The translations under genes and the position numbers were made by a program. A stretch of 64,000 bases of DNA from Burkholderia sp. NRF60-BP8 (lineage in GTDB: Bacteria; Pseudomonadota; Gammaproteobacteria; Burkholderiales; Burkholderiaceae). Below, piece by piece: positions 1-8,647 of this stretch. The DNA is taken from assembly GCF_001522585.2 (NCBI RefSeq), contig NZ_CP013372.1, positions 1,116,001 to 1,180,000 of the forward strand. The letters are read 5' to 3'. Position 1 is the first letter of the stretch. Every line of letters begins with the position of its first letter. The notes beneath the pieces were generated by a model. The model was not told the origin of the DNA. It did no database searches and worked only from the letters and a program-made list of their open reading frames with translations.

Positions 1-503
1 GCATGGTGATGGCTGAAGAAATATCGCGGGAAAAGGGTGGGGGCTCGGGAATAAAGGCCCCTCTCGCGCCCGTGCGAACAACCTCTTGAGCTGCGCCCTG
101 GGCAAACTCGACGATTATCCCACAGCCGCCGGGCCGGCGGCGCCGGCGGGCGCGGGCGAGCGGCGCGGGGCGGGGCGGGGCGGCGCGCCGGGGCGGCTGA
201 ATACACGAAGGCCACCAAGGCACCAAGGCACCAAGGCACCAAGGCACCAAGGCACCAAGGCACCAAGGCACCAAGGCACCAAGGCACCAAGGCACCAAGG
301 CACCAAGGCACCAAGGCACCAAGGCACCAAGGCACCAAGGCACCAAGGCACCAAGGCACCAAGACACCAAGACACCAAGACACCAAGCCCACCAAACCCA
401 CCAAGCACGACGCCCGATGCAAACCATTGCTGGCGCAACCGGGCGGCGGCTTCATCGCCCGTCCCGCGGACGATGAAGCCGCACCGTGCCGCCCGATCGC
501 GCA
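1..503. other. Left-edge noncoding stretch
   Basis: No convincing gene is visible. The stretch holds a G+C-extreme segment at about 130-195, the 8-bp tandem repeat at 213-388, and about 115 bases of unremarkable sequence before the stop codon of the reductase gene at 504. Open frames crossing it exist only because the repeat lacks stop codons in the frames concerned. Confidence 0.6.
213..388. repeat. 8-bp tandem repeat (VNTR-like), 22 units
   Basis: Reading the plus strand, the unit CACCAAGG is repeated 18 times without a mismatch from 213 to 356. Three CACCAAGA units and one CACCAAGC unit follow, ending at 388. The unit length is not a multiple of three, and the array lies downstream of the 3' end of the reductase gene, so it is probably noncoding. 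Clean homogeneity at one side and a single-base variant at the other is the usual pattern of slippage-driven expansion. The copy number may differ between strains. Confidence 0.97.
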
Positions 504-1550
504 TCAATCGAGCAGCGTCAGGATCTCGTCGTACAGCGCCTTCGGAATCCGCACGCCGTTCGCGATGCTGCGCGCGCGGGCGTCGAAGCGCCGTTGCGAC
601 GGCAGCCGCGCGCCCTGCGCGACGATCGATTCGAACATCCGCTCGGCGCGCGCGAGCCCCGCGTCGAGATCGTCGCCGAGAAACACCTTCGGATCGAACG
701 CGATCACGAGTTCGCCGTGGCAGGGCGTCGCGCCGACGCCTTCGTCGAAGTCCATCGATTCCCGGCTCGTCATGTCGCCGATCAGCGCGCCGCCGAGCAG
801 TTCGACCATCGCCGCCAGCGCCGAGCCCTTGTGGCCGCCGAACGTGCGCATCGCGCCTTGCAGCGCGGCCTTCGGATCGGTAGTCGGCTGGCCGTCCGCG
901 TCGATCGCCCAGTGCGACGGAATCGCCTTGCCCTGTTTCGCGTGCAGCTCGATGTCGCCGCGCGCGATCGCGCTCGTCGCGAAATCGAACACGAACGGCT
1001 CGCCGAAGGGCTCGCCGAAGGGCTCGCCGCCCGGGCGCGGCCACGCGAACGCGATCGGGTTGGTGCCGAATACGGGCTCGCGGCCGCCTTCCGGCGCGAC
1101 CCAGCTATGGCTCGGGTTCATCGCGATGCCGACCAGCCCTTCGGCGGCGATCGCCTCGACCTCGGGCCACAGCGCGGAGAAGTGATAGCAGTGGTTGATC
1201 GCCATCGCGGCGATGCCGTGCTGCTTCGCCATCTCGACGAGCACCGGCAGGCCGGTCTCGAAGCTCAGCAGCGAGAAGCCGCGATGCGCGTCGACCGCGA
1301 CGATCGACGACGACAGCCGGCGCAGCGTCGGCACGGCCTGCGGATCGACCTTGCCCTTCTTCAGCGAGCGCACGCACACGAGCAGCCGGTACACGCCGTG
1401 CGAGTGGCACTCGTCGCGCTGGCCCTGCGCGATCACGTTGGCGATGGCCCGCGCATGCGCGTCGGACATCCCGTTGTGCGTCAGCACGCGCAGCGCGAGC
1501 GCGTGGACTTCATCGAGCGACAGGACGACTTCGGCGGTGCGCTCAGACAT
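504..1550 (-). CDS. lhpI: Ldh/malate dehydrogenase-family imine reductase (Delta1-pyrroline-2-carboxylate reductase-like)
   Basis: This 348-residue protein belongs to the Ldh_2 (malate/L-lactate dehydrogenase) family. Its members with this context reduce Delta1-pyrroline-2-carboxylate or Delta1-piperideine-2-carboxylate to L-proline or L-pipecolate with NADPH, which completes breakdown of trans-3-hydroxyproline. Visible family features are the N-terminal helical segment, the conserved [10 protein letters not shown] stretch near residue 47, the NHCYHF segment near 120, the [13 protein letters not shown] stretch near 160-175 and the GHKGSAL stretch near 245. It overlaps the upstream aldehyde dehydrogenase gene by 8 bases (1543-1550), so it is the last cistron of the minus-strand hydroxyproline arm. 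An in-frame 12-bp duplication adds GEPF repeats at about residues 174-185. The substrate is inferred from family and context; a malate dehydrogenase-like role is less likely. Confidence 0.85.
   Translation of the reverse strand: MSERTAEVVLSLDEVHALALRVLTHNGMSDAHARAIANVIAQGQRDECHSHGVYRLLVCVRSLKKGKVDPQAVPTLRRLSSSIVAVDAHRGFSLLSFETGLPVLVEMAKQHGIAAMAINHCYHFSALWPEVEAIAAEGLVGIAMNPSHSWVAPEGGREPVFGTNPIAFAWPRPGGEPFGEPFGEPFVFDFATSAIARGDIELHAKQGKAIPSHWAIDADGQPTTDPKAALQGAMRTFGGHKGSALAAMVELLGGALIGDMTSRESMDFDEGVGATPCHGELVIAFDPKVFLGDDLDAGLARAERMFESIVAQGARLPSQRRFDARARSIANGVRIPKALYDEILTLLD
997..1029 (-). repeat. In-frame 12-bp tandem repeat inside the reductase gene
   Basis: The plus-strand unit GGCTCGCCGAAG occurs twice in a row (997-1008, 1009-1020), followed by a nine-base exact partial copy (1021-1029). 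In the protein this reads [12 protein letters not shown], where relatives normally have a single short Pro-rich turn before the VFDFATS segment. It looks like a recent slippage expansion that keeps the frame. Confidence 0.9.
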
Positions 1551-3135
1551 GGTTCACCTCGCGCGGGGCGGGCACGCCGTCGATGCGTTGCGGCACGTGC
1601 AGCGGATTGCTGCTGCGGATCGCGTCGGGCAGCAGCGCGTCCGGCACGTCCTGGTACGACACGGGGCGCAGGAAGCGCTCGATCGCGCGTGCGCCGACCG
1701 ACGTCGTGCGCGTGTCGGACGTCGCCGGGAACGGGCCGCCGTGCACGATCGCGTGGCCGACCTCGACACCCGTGCCGAAACCGTTGACGAGGATGCGGCC
1801 GGCCTTGCGTTCGAGCGTCGGGCGCAGCGCGGCGAACAGCGCCGCGTCGCCGTCGGCGAGATGCGCGGCGATCGTCAACTGGCCTTCGAGCGATTTCAGC
1901 ACGCGATGCAGCGTGTCGGCGTCCGGGCAGCGCACGATCAGCGACGCAGGGCCGAACACTTCGTCGCGCAATTCGCGATGCGCGACGAATGCGTCGGCGG
2001 ACGTCGCGAACAGCGCTGCGCGGGCCTGGTGACGGCCGCCTTCCGCGCCTTCGGCGAGCAGCTCGACCGCATCGTGAGCGCGCAGCGCCGCGACGCCTTG
2101 CGCATAGCTCGCGTGGATGTGGGGTGTCAGCATCGTTTGTGCGGCTGCCGCGCGCAGCGCATCGGCCGCCGCGGCTTCGAATGCGCGCAGCGCGGCGCCG
2201 TCGATCGCGAGTACGAGGCCCGGGTTCGTGCAGAACTGGCCGGCGCCGAGCGTGAGCGACGCGACGAACTGCGGTGCGATGGTGTCGTGACGGGCCTCGA
2301 GCGCGGCGGGACACAGCACCACCGGATTGACCGAGCTCATTTCCGCATAGACGGGGATCGGCTCGGCTCGCGCGGCCGCGATATGCATCAGCGCCACGCC
2401 GCCGCGGCGCGAGCCGGTGAAGCCGACGGCCTGGATGCGCGGATCGGCGACCAGTGCCTGGCCGATCTCGCGCGACGCGTCGAACAGCAGCGAGAACACG
2501 CCGGCCGGCATCCCGCATTCGCGCGCGGCCTGCTGGATCGCGCGGCCGACGAGCTCTGACGTGCCCGGATGCGCGGAATGCGCCTTGACGATCACCGGGC
2601 AGCCGGCCGCCAGCGCCGACGCCGTGTCGCCGCCGGCCACCGAGAACGCGAGCGGGAAGTTCGACGCGCCGAATACGGCCACGGGCCCGACCGCGACGTT
2701 GCGCAGGCGCAGGTCGACGCGCGGCAGCGGCTTGCGCTCGGGGCGCGCCGGGTCGATGCGTGCGTCGAGAAACCCGCCGTCGCGCACGAGCGACGCGAAC
2801 AACGCAAGCTGGCCGACCGTGCGGCCGCGTTCGCCTTCGATGCGCGCGCGCGGCAACCCCGTTTCGACGACGCAGCGCTCGATCAGGTCGTCGCCGAGCG
2901 CCATGATGTGGCGGCCGATCGCGTCGAGGAACGCGGCGCGCGCGTCGAGCGACGTTTCGCGATACGTGTCGAACGCATCGTCGGCGAGCGCGCACGCCGT
3001 TTCCAGGTCGTGCAGGCTCGCGCCGCCGAACGCCGGTTCGAGCGGTTCGCCGGTGGCGGCGGCAAGCGCATGGAAGGAGCCGTTCTGTCCGGCGACGGCC
3101 GATGGGCCGATCAGGAGCTGACCTGTGAGTTGCAT
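1543..3135 (-). CDS. NAD(P)-dependent 2,5-dioxovalerate (alpha-ketoglutaric semialdehyde) dehydrogenase
   Basis: This 530-residue aldehyde dehydrogenase oxidises alpha-ketoglutaric semialdehyde to 2-oxoglutarate, the last step that feeds hydroxyproline carbon into the TCA cycle. Catalytic residues are in place: N159 in GASNF, E265 in AEMSS and the nucleophile C302 in GQFCTNPG. Length and the AEMSSVNP and [14 protein letters not shown] signatures match the type III KGSADH group, which is longer than ordinary aldehyde dehydrogenases. It lies 72 bases after the permease gene and overlaps the reductase gene downstream by 8 bases, which suggests one transcript. The assignment to hydroxyproline rather than sugar-acid catabolism rests on the neighbouring deaminase and epimerase. 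Confidence 0.92.
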   Translation of the reverse strand: MQLTGQLLIGPSAVAGQNGSFHALAAATGEPLEPAFGGASLHDLETACALADDAFDTYRETSLDARAAFLDAIGRHIMALGDDLIERCVVETGLPRARIEGERGRTVGQLALFASLVRDGGFLDARIDPARPERKPLPRVDLRLRNVAVGPVAVFGASNFPLAFSVAGGDTASALAAGCPVIVKAHSAHPGTSELVGRAIQQAARECGMPAGVFSLLFDASREIGQALVADPRIQAVGFTGSRRGGVALMHIAAARAEPIPVYAEMSSVNPVVLCPAALEARHDTIAPQFVASLTLGAGQFCTNPGLVLAIDGAALRAFEAAAADALRAAAAQTMLTPHIHASYAQGVAALRAHDAVELLAEGAEGGRHQARAALFATSADAFVAHRELRDEVFGPASLIVRCPDADTLHRVLKSLEGQLTIAAHLADGDAALFAALRPTLERKAGRILVNGFGTGVEVGHAIVHGGPFPATSDTRTTSVGARAIERFLRPVSYQDVPDALLPDAIRSSNPLHVPQRIDGVPAPREVNHV

Positions 3136-3207
3136 GGTTTTCCTCGGGAAAAAGCGGGGCCGGGCGTGCTGCGCCCGACCGATGGAAGGGGAAAGGGCGC
3201 GGGCGCG

Positions 3208-4833
3208 TCAGTCCTCGTCGTCGTCGAGTTGCAGCTTGTCGGCGCGCACGCCGGTGCGAGCGCCCCAGTAGTAGATGACGAGCGCGACGGCCGCGACGAC
3301 GGCCGTGTCGTACGGGTGCGCGAGCCGGCCCGTGCCGCCGAAGCCGCCGAGATACGACAGCACGATCATCGCCGCATAGAACGCGATCAGCCACGCGGAC
3401 GAGCGCACCTGCTCGGCGAGGCTCAGGTGCGCGGTCGGCACCCAGCGGCGGCACGCGAGATAGATCGCGAACATCGCGATCTGCAGGCCGAGCAGCCAGG
3501 ACACCGTGCTCCAGCCGGACCAGTAGACGATCAGCGCGGCGATCACGAACGACGCGGGGCCGGTGATGCCGAACGCGCTGGCGCGGAACGGCCGCGGCAG
3601 GTCGGGCGCGGTGCGGCGCAACGCGGCGACCGACACGGGCGCGACCGCATAGCTGAGCACCAGCGCGGCCGACACGATGTTGATCAGCGCTTCCCACGAC
3701 GGGAACGGCAGCGTCCAGAAGATCGCGAGCCCGAACGTGAGCCACAGGCCCGCGCGCGGGATGCCCGACGCTTCGTCGACGCGCGTGAACACCTTGAAGA
3801 ACGTGCCGGTCTTCGCCCAGCCGTAGACGACGCGCGGCGTCGCGTTCATGTAGATGTTGCCGCAGCCGCTCGGCGAGATCATCGCGTCGGCGACGACCAT
3901 CACCGCGAGCCAGCCGACGCCGAGCGCGAGGGCGATGTCGCGGTACGGCAGCGAGAATGCCTTGCTCACGTCGTGCCAGCCGGCGGCGAGCATCGCCGTC
4001 GGGATGCTGCCGATGAACGCGAGTTGCAGCAGCACGTAGATCAGCGTCGACAGCAGGATCGACAGGATCAGCGCGATCGGGATCGTGCGCTGCGGATTGC
4101 GCACTTCGCTCGCGACCGACACGATCGGCGTGAGCCCGAGATACGCGAAGATGATGCCGCCGGCCGACACGGCCATCTCGATGCCCGGCATGCCGAACGG
4201 CGCGAAGCCGTGCACGGTCAGGTTCGCGGACTTGAAGAACGCGAACAGCACCGCGATCACCGACAGCGGCACGATGAACTTGAAGAGGCTGATGATGTTG
4301 TTCGCCTTCGCGAACGTCTTCACGCTCGAATAGTTCAGGTAAAAGAAGAAGCACAGCAGCGCAGCCTGCACGAGCCAGCCGAGCGTGGTCGGGTCGCTCG
4401 ACCCGACGGCCGTCAGGCCCGGAAACCACGCGGCCGCGTACTGGCGTGCGGCGACGACTTCGATCGCGATCAGGCTCGAGAAGGCGATCAGCGTGATGAA
4501 GCCCATCAGGTAGCCGAGCAGCGGGCCGTGCGAGAACACCGGGTAGCGCACCACGCCGCCGGCGCGCGGCAGCGCGGCGCCGAGTTCGCAGTAGACGATG
4601 CCGAGCAGCAGCACCGCGAAGCCGCCGAGCAGCCACGAGAAGATGCCGGCCGGCCCCGCGATCGTCGACACGTGACTCGCGGCGAACAGCCACCCCGAGC
4701 CGAAAATGGCGCCGAGACCGATGAACGTGAGATCGGTCAGCGACAACTGTTTCTTGAACTTGCCGTGACCCGCGCCGGGATGCGCGGAACGGGAAAGCGG
4801 GACGGACGGATGGGCATTGCCTTGGCCTGGCAT
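3208..4833 (-). CDS. APC-superfamily amino-acid permease, probable hydroxyproline transporter
   Basis: The product is a roughly 541-residue integral membrane protein of the amino acid-polyamine-organocation superfamily. About twelve hydrophobic segments are visible. The first carries the family glycine motif (FIGLGAIFGSGWL, about residues 30-42). I chose the start at 4833 because a good AGGAG site lies 7 bases upstream; the open frame continues to 5031 but with Arg/Pro-rich sequence unlike a transporter. The C-terminus ends in an acidic tail (DDDED). It sits between the deaminase and dehydrogenase genes of hydroxyproline catabolism, so uptake of hydroxyproline or a related imino acid is the likely job. 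The substrate is inferred from context only. Confidence 0.85.
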   Translation of the reverse strand: MPGQGNAHPSVPLSRSAHPGAGHGKFKKQLSLTDLTFIGLGAIFGSGWLFAASHVSTIAGPAGIFSWLLGGFAVLLLGIVYCELGAALPRAGGVVRYPVFSHGPLLGYLMGFITLIAFSSLIAIEVVAARQYAAAWFPGLTAVGSSDPTTLGWLVQAALLCFFFYLNYSSVKTFAKANNIISLFKFIVPLSVIAVLFAFFKSANLTVHGFAPFGMPGIEMAVSAGGIIFAYLGLTPIVSVASEVRNPQRTIPIALILSILLSTLIYVLLQLAFIGSIPTAMLAAGWHDVSKAFSLPYRDIALALGVGWLAVMVVADAMISPSGCGNIYMNATPRVVYGWAKTGTFFKVFTRVDEASGIPRAGLWLTFGLAIFWTLPFPSWEALINIVSAALVLSYAVAPVSVAALRRTAPDLPRPFRASAFGITGPASFVIAALIVYWSGWSTVSWLLGLQIAMFAIYLACRRWVPTAHLSLAEQVRSSAWLIAFYAAMIVLSYLGGFGGTGRLAHPYDTAVVAAVALVIYYWGARTGVRADKLQLDDDED

Positions 4834-5058
4834 GAGCGTGTCTCCTGGGAATGTCGGTGCAGGCGCGCGTGGCGCGCGCTCCGACGGAGCAGCGCACACG
4901 CCTGCCGGCCGGCGTCGCCCGGTTCGAACGACCGGGGCGGGCCGCGGCCCGTTCACGCGCGGCGCGGGCGGGCGCCGGGGCGTGCGGACCCGCGGGCCAT
5001 GCCGGACCGCGGACGGCGACGCACCGGGCAAACCCGCGCGCCGCCGCAGGGGCGTCGA

Positions 5059-5979
5059 TCAGAGACCGACGTCGGGCAGCGCAGGGCGCGTGTCGAGCGC
5101 CTTCGCGACGATGGCCTTCACTTCCGCGAGCGTGTCGCCTTGCAGCGCGAGGCGCGGCGGACGCGTGACCGCGCTGCCGCGGCCGACCAGTTCCTCGCAC
5201 AGCTTGATGCACTGCACGAGATCCGGGCGCGCGTCGAGGTGCAGCAGCGGCATGAACCAGCGATACAGCGCGAGCGCTTCGTCGAAGCGCTTTTGCTTCG
5301 CGAGGCGGAACAGCGTCTCGCCTTCCTTCGGGAACGCATTCGACATGCCCGACACCCAGCCTTCGGCGCCGACCGCGATGCTCTCGACCACGACGTCGTC
5401 GAGGCCCGCGAACAGCACGAAGCGATCGCCGACCGCATTGCGCAGGTCGATGAAGCGGCGCGTATCGCCCGACGAATCCTTGAAGCAGACGATGTTCTCG
5501 CAATCCTGCAGCGCGATCAGCACGTCGGGCGTCACGTCGTTCTTGTAGATCGGCGGGTTGTTGTAGACCATCACCGGCAGGTCGGTGCTCGTCGCGACCG
5601 CCCGGAAGTGCGCGGCGGTTTCGTGCGGCTTCGCCGAGTACACGAGCGCGGGCATCACCATCACGCCGTCGACGCCGACGCGCTGCGCTTCGCGCACCGT
5701 GTTGCGCGCGAATTCGGTCGTGAATTCGGCGATGCCGGCGATCACCGGAATCTTGCCGCCGGCCGCGTCGCGTGCGGCTTCGATCACCTGGAGCTTCTCG
5801 CTCGTCGACAGCGACGTGTTCTCGCCGACCGTGCCGCAGACCACGAGGCCCGACACGCCGTCGTTCACCAGGTTCTTGACCACGCGGTGCGTGGCGTCGA
5901 TGTCGAGGGAAAAGTCCGGCTTGAACTGGGTGCTGACGGCCGGGAAAACCCCGGTCCACTGAATGGCTTTGCGGCTCAC
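5059..5979 (-). CDS. lhpC: Delta1-pyrroline-4-hydroxy-2-carboxylate deaminase (DapA/NAL family)
   Basis: The 306-residue protein is a member of the dihydrodipicolinate synthase/N-acetylneuraminate lyase family with a TIM-barrel fold. In hydroxyproline catabolism this enzyme deaminates and dehydrates Delta1-pyrroline-4-hydroxy-2-carboxylate to alpha-ketoglutaric semialdehyde. The substrate carboxylate-binding GTVGENTSLS loop (about residues 49-58), catalytic Y139 in YNNP and Schiff-base K167 in CFKDSSGD are all present. It is the first gene of the minus-strand arm and is divergent from the epimerase at 6230. A distance of 225 bases separates it from the permease start. Regulation is probably from the divergent promoter region, which holds a 13-bp inverted repeat. 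Confidence 0.92.
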   Translation of the reverse strand: MSRKAIQWTGVFPAVSTQFKPDFSLDIDATHRVVKNLVNDGVSGLVVCGTVGENTSLSTSEKLQVIEAARDAAGGKIPVIAGIAEFTTEFARNTVREAQRVGVDGVMVMPALVYSAKPHETAAHFRAVATSTDLPVMVYNNPPIYKNDVTPDVLIALQDCENIVCFKDSSGDTRRFIDLRNAVGDRFVLFAGLDDVVVESIAVGAEGWVSGMSNAFPKEGETLFRLAKQKRFDEALALYRWFMPLLHLDARPDLVQCIKLCEELVGRGSAVTRPPRLALQGDTLAEVKAIVAKALDTRPALPDVGL

Positions 5980-6084
5980 TGAAATCTCCTACGTTCGTAT
6001 CGGTCGGCCGACGGTGTGTCGGTGTGGCAACCAGTATCGCCGCGCAAACGCCCATCACGCTTGAGTCGTATCGCGGAGCAAAAT

Positions 6085-6147
6085 GACGAAATCGGCACAG
6101 CGGCCGGCGAGGGCGCGAAGGGCGTTTCGCACTATGCCGATTTCGTC
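6085..6147. promoter_or_regulatory. Candidate operator: perfect 13-bp inverted repeat in the divergent hydroxyproline promoter
   Basis: GACGAAATCGGCA (6085-6097) and its exact reverse complement TGCCGATTTCGTC (6135-6147) lie in the 250-base region between the divergent deaminase and epimerase genes. The centres of the two arms are 50 bases apart, close to five helical turns, so two regulator dimers could bind on the same face. No regulator gene is adjacent to the locus; an AraC-, LysR- or GntR-type factor elsewhere is possible. Confidence 0.6.
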
Positions 6148-6229
6148 GTCGTCCTCATCGAAAAGCCACAAGCGGACGGACGCGCGACGGAGGAAGCTAT
6201 GCTCCTTTCCCCACTTCGGACAGCTCATG

Positions 6230-7162
6230 ATGAAGCGCATCCAGATCATCGATTCGCACACGGGCGGCGAACCCACTCGGCTCGTCGTGTCCGGTTTTCC
6301 GTCGCTCGGCAACGGCACGATGGCCGAGCGACGCGACGTGCTCGCGCGCGAGCACGACCGTTACCGCACCGCGTGCATTCTCGAGCCGCGCGGCAGCGAC
6401 GTGCTGGTCGGCGCGCTGCTGTGCGAGCCGGTAGCGGCCGACGCGGCGGCCGGCGTGATCTTCTTCAACAATAGCGGCTATCTCGGGATGTGCGGGCACG
6501 GCACGATCGGCGTCGTGCGCACGCTGCATCACATGGGACGCATCGCGCCCGGCGTGCACCGGATCGAGACGCCGGTCGGCACCGTCGAGGCGACGCTGCA
6601 CGACGACCTGTCGGTCAGCGTGCGCAACGTGCCCGCGTATCGCCACGCGCAGGGCGTCGAAGTCGACGTGCCGGGATACGGCCCCGTGAAGGGCGACGTC
6701 GCGTGGGGCGGCAACTGGTTCTTCCTGATCAGCGACCACGGGCAGCGCGTCGCCGGCGACAACGTCGCGGCGCTCACCGCGTATGCGTCGGCCGTGCGCG
6801 AAGGGCTCGAACGCGCGGACATCACCGGCGCGAACGGCGGCGAGATCGATCACATCGAGTTGTTCGCCGACGATCCCCGGCACGACAGCCGCAGCTTCGT
6901 GCTGTGCCCGGGCCTCGCCTACGACCGTTCGCCGTGCGGCACCGGCACGAGCGCGAAGCTCGCGTGCCTCGCGGCCGACGGCAAACTCGCGCCGGGCGCC
7001 GTGTGGCGGCAGGCGAGCGTGATCGGCAGCGTATTCCACGCGAGCTACGAACTGGTCGACGGCGGCATCGTGCCGACGATTCGCGGCAGCGCGCACCTGA
7101 GTGCGGAAGCGACGCTGCTGATCGACGAAGACGATCCGTTCGGCTGGGGCATCGGGTCGTGA
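6230..7162 (+). CDS. lhpA: 4-hydroxyproline 2-epimerase (proline racemase family)
   Basis: This roughly 310-residue enzyme converts trans-4-hydroxy-L-proline to cis-4-hydroxy-D-proline. Both catalytic cysteines are present: C88 in GMCGHGTIG and C236 in [10 protein letters not shown], which separates it from the Ser/Thr dehydratase branch of the family. The N-terminus [17 protein letters not shown] is characteristic. Two adjacent in-frame ATG codons (6227 and 6230) are possible starts; the open frame continues upstream but loses family similarity. Its stop overlaps the GTG start of the dehydrogenase alpha subunit (GTGA), so translation is probably coupled. It is the first gene of the plus-strand hydroxyproline arm. 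Confidence 0.93.
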   Translation: MKRIQIIDSHTGGEPTRLVVSGFPSLGNGTMAERRDVLAREHDRYRTACILEPRGSDVLVGALLCEPVAADAAAGVIFFNNSGYLGMCGHGTIGVVRTLHHMGRIAPGVHRIETPVGTVEATLHDDLSVSVRNVPAYRHAQGVEVDVPGYGPVKGDVAWGGNWFFLISDHGQRVAGDNVAALTAYASAVREGLERADITGANGGEIDHIELFADDPRHDSRSFVLCPGLAYDRSPCGTGTSAKLACLAADGKLAPGAVWRQASVIGSVFHASYELVDGGIVPTIRGSAHLSAEATLLIDEDDPFGWGIGS

Positions 7163-8286
7163 GCGAAACGAAGACCGACGTCGTCGTGATCGGCGCCGGC
7201 ATCGTCGGCGCGGCGTGCGCGCACGAGCTCGCGCAGCGCGGGCTGCGCGTGCTCGTCGTCGACGACGCGAGCGGCGGCGCGACCGGCGCGGGCATGGGGC
7301 ACCTCGTCGCGATGGACGACAATGCGGCCGAACTCGCGCTGAGCCATTACTCGATCGAACTGTGGCGCGCGTTGAGCGGCGAGATGCCCGACGGCTGCGC
7401 ATACCGCAACTGCGGCACGCTGTGGCTCGCGGCCGATGCGCACGAGATGGATCTCGCGCGCGCGAAGCAGGCGACGCTCGCCGCGCACGGCGTGGCCGGC
7501 GCGCTGATCGACGCGGCGGCGCTCGCGCAACTGGAGCCGATGCTGCGCGCGGGCCTCGGCGGCGCGCTGAAGATTCCGGGCGACGCGATCCTTTATGCGC
7601 CCGTCACCGCGAACTGGCTGCTGCAGCGCGCGCCGCGCGTCACGCTGCGCCGCGAGCGGGCCGTCGCGGTCGATGGCCCGAGCGTGACGCTCGCGAGCGG
7701 CGACGTGCTGCGCGCGGAGCGTGTGGTCGTCGCGAACGGCGTGGCGGCGCGCACGCTGCTGCCCGAATTGCCGCTGCGCCCGAAAAAGGGCCATCTGCTG
7801 ATTACCGACCGCTATCCGGGCCAGGTGTCGCACCAACTCGTCGAGCTGGGCTATGCGGCGAGCGCGCATGCGAGCGACGGCACGCCGGTCGCATTCAACG
7901 TGCAGCCGCGGCCGACCGGGCAGTTGCTGATCGGCTCGTCGCGCCAGTTCGACACCGAGGATGCGCAGGTCGAGCCGCCCGTGCTCGCGCGCATGCTGCG
8001 CCGCGCGGCCGGCTACCTTCCGGATCTGGCCGACCTGAACGGCATCCGCGCATGGACGGGTTTTCGCTCCGCGAGCCCCGACGGCCTGCCGCTGCTCGGC
8101 GAGCACCCGGCGCGGCCGGGCGTATGGCTCGCGGTCGGGCACGAAGGGCTCGGCGTGACGACCGCGTCGGGCAGTGCGCGGCTCGTCGCCGCGCTGATGG
8201 CCGGCGAGCGGCCGCCCATCGATATCGAACCGTATTTGCCGGGGCGCTTCCTGACCGCGTCCCCCGTAGCCGGAGCGCTGACATGA
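7159..8286 (+). CDS. lhpB: FAD-dependent D-hydroxyproline dehydrogenase, DAO-family catalytic subunit
   Basis: The 375-residue protein is a D-amino-acid oxidase-type flavoprotein that oxidises cis-4-hydroxy-D-proline to Delta1-pyrroline-4-hydroxy-2-carboxylate. The N-terminal Rossmann dinucleotide site reads [14 protein letters not shown] (about residues 8-21), followed by the acidic VVDDASGG turn. The C-terminal third has the DAO-family segment with [18 protein letters not shown]. The GTG start at 7159 is chosen because it overlaps the epimerase stop by GTGA and gives the natural N-terminus before the FAD motif. With the next two complete subunit genes it matches the heteromeric dehydrogenase type, which passes electrons through an iron-sulfur subunit rather than to oxygen. 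Confidence 0.9.
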   Translation: MSETKTDVVVIGAGIVGAACAHELAQRGLRVLVVDDASGGATGAGMGHLVAMDDNAAELALSHYSIELWRALSGEMPDGCAYRNCGTLWLAADAHEMDLARAKQATLAAHGVAGALIDAAALAQLEPMLRAGLGGALKIPGDAILYAPVTANWLLQRAPRVTLRRERAVAVDGPSVTLASGDVLRAERVVVANGVAARTLLPELPLRPKKGHLLITDRYPGQVSHQLVELGYAASAHASDGTPVAFNVQPRPTGQLLIGSSRQFDTEDAQVEPPVLARMLRRAAGYLPDLADLNGIRAWTGFRSASPDGLPLLGEHPARPGVWLAVGHEGLGVTTASGSARLVAALMAGERPPIDIEPYLPGRFLTASPVAGALT

Positions 8287-8417
8287 AACGACCCCCACGC
8301 GCACTTCGTTCGCCGTTGGCCGGAGTGGGCGCTTCGGCGCTTACTCCGGTCCCATGCAAGGCGACCCCCACGGAGGCGGTCCGCCTCGTTGGAACGGTCC
8401 GGCGGAGGTTGACATGA
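8283..8417 (+). CDS. Possible 44-residue coupled ORF between dehydrogenase subunits
   Basis: An ATG at 8283 overlaps the stop of the upstream flavoprotein gene as ATGA. The frame runs 44 codons to a TGA at 8415-8417, which overlaps the ATG of the ferredoxin-like gene again as ATGA. It would encode a small basic peptide beginning [11 protein letters not shown]. No similarity is recognised. If translated, it would carry ribosomes across an otherwise 127-base gap and keep the ATGA/GTGA coupling seen at every other junction of this operon. The region is also occupied by a stable hairpin (8320-8349), and a good CGGAGG site serves the next gene directly, so it may simply be spacer. Confidence 0.3.
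   Translation: MKRPPRALRSPLAGVGASALTPVPCKATPTEAVRLVGTVRRRLT
8320..8349 (+). promoter_or_regulatory. Intercistronic stem-loop with UUCG tetraloop
   Basis: The arms 8320-8332 and 8337-8349 pair over 13 base pairs (two of them G-U in RNA) and close on the extra-stable TTCG tetraloop at 8333-8336. A second, shorter dyad (GAGGCGG/CCGCCTC around T8380) follows at 8373-8387. No U-tract follows, so this is not a standard terminator. A role in mRNA stability or in setting subunit ratios within the dehydrogenase operon is plausible. Confidence 0.75.
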
Positions 8418-8647
8418 TCATTCATCTGGACGGCCGCGCGCTGACGGTGGCCGACGGTGCGACCGTCGCGGCCGCCGTCGCGGCGAGCGGCGACGACACG
8501 ACGCGTGTGTCGTGCACGGGCGCGGCGCGAGCGCCGTTTTGCGGGATGGGCATTTGCCAGGAATGCCGGATGACGATCGACGGCCGGCGCCGGCTGGCGT
8601 GCCAGACGCTGTGCCGCGACGGCATGCAGGTGGAGCGCACGCGATGA
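8414..8647 (+). CDS. [2Fe-2S] ferredoxin-like subunit of D-hydroxyproline dehydrogenase
   Basis: The 77-residue protein matches the small HcnA/SoxA-type subunit of heteromeric amino-acid dehydrogenases. The cysteine pattern CTGAARAPFCGMGICQEC followed by a later LACQTLC segment supplies the iron-sulfur ligands. The start at 8414 has a strong CGGAGG Shine-Dalgarno at 8403-8408. Its stop overlaps the start of the next subunit by ATGA (8644-8647), so the two subunits are translationally coupled. Its role is electron transfer between the substrate-oxidising flavoprotein and the NAD/FAD-type subunit. Confidence 0.88.
   Translation: MIIHLDGRALTVADGATVAAAVAASGDDTTRVSCTGAARAPFCGMGICQECRMTIDGRRRLACQTLCRDGMQVERTR

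Noticed and set aside
213-388. CRISPR array
   Set aside because: Contiguous 8-bp units with no spacers; a simple tandem repeat.
86-883. Frame encoding repeated APRHQGTK units over the octamer array
   Set aside because: Exists only because the 8-bp repeat lacks stops; no ribosome site, and it runs into the antisense of the reductase gene.
1481-6058. 1525-codon minus-strand frame across the hydroxyproline arm
   Set aside because: Overlaps four clear genes in another frame and translates to Arg-rich sequence without motifs.
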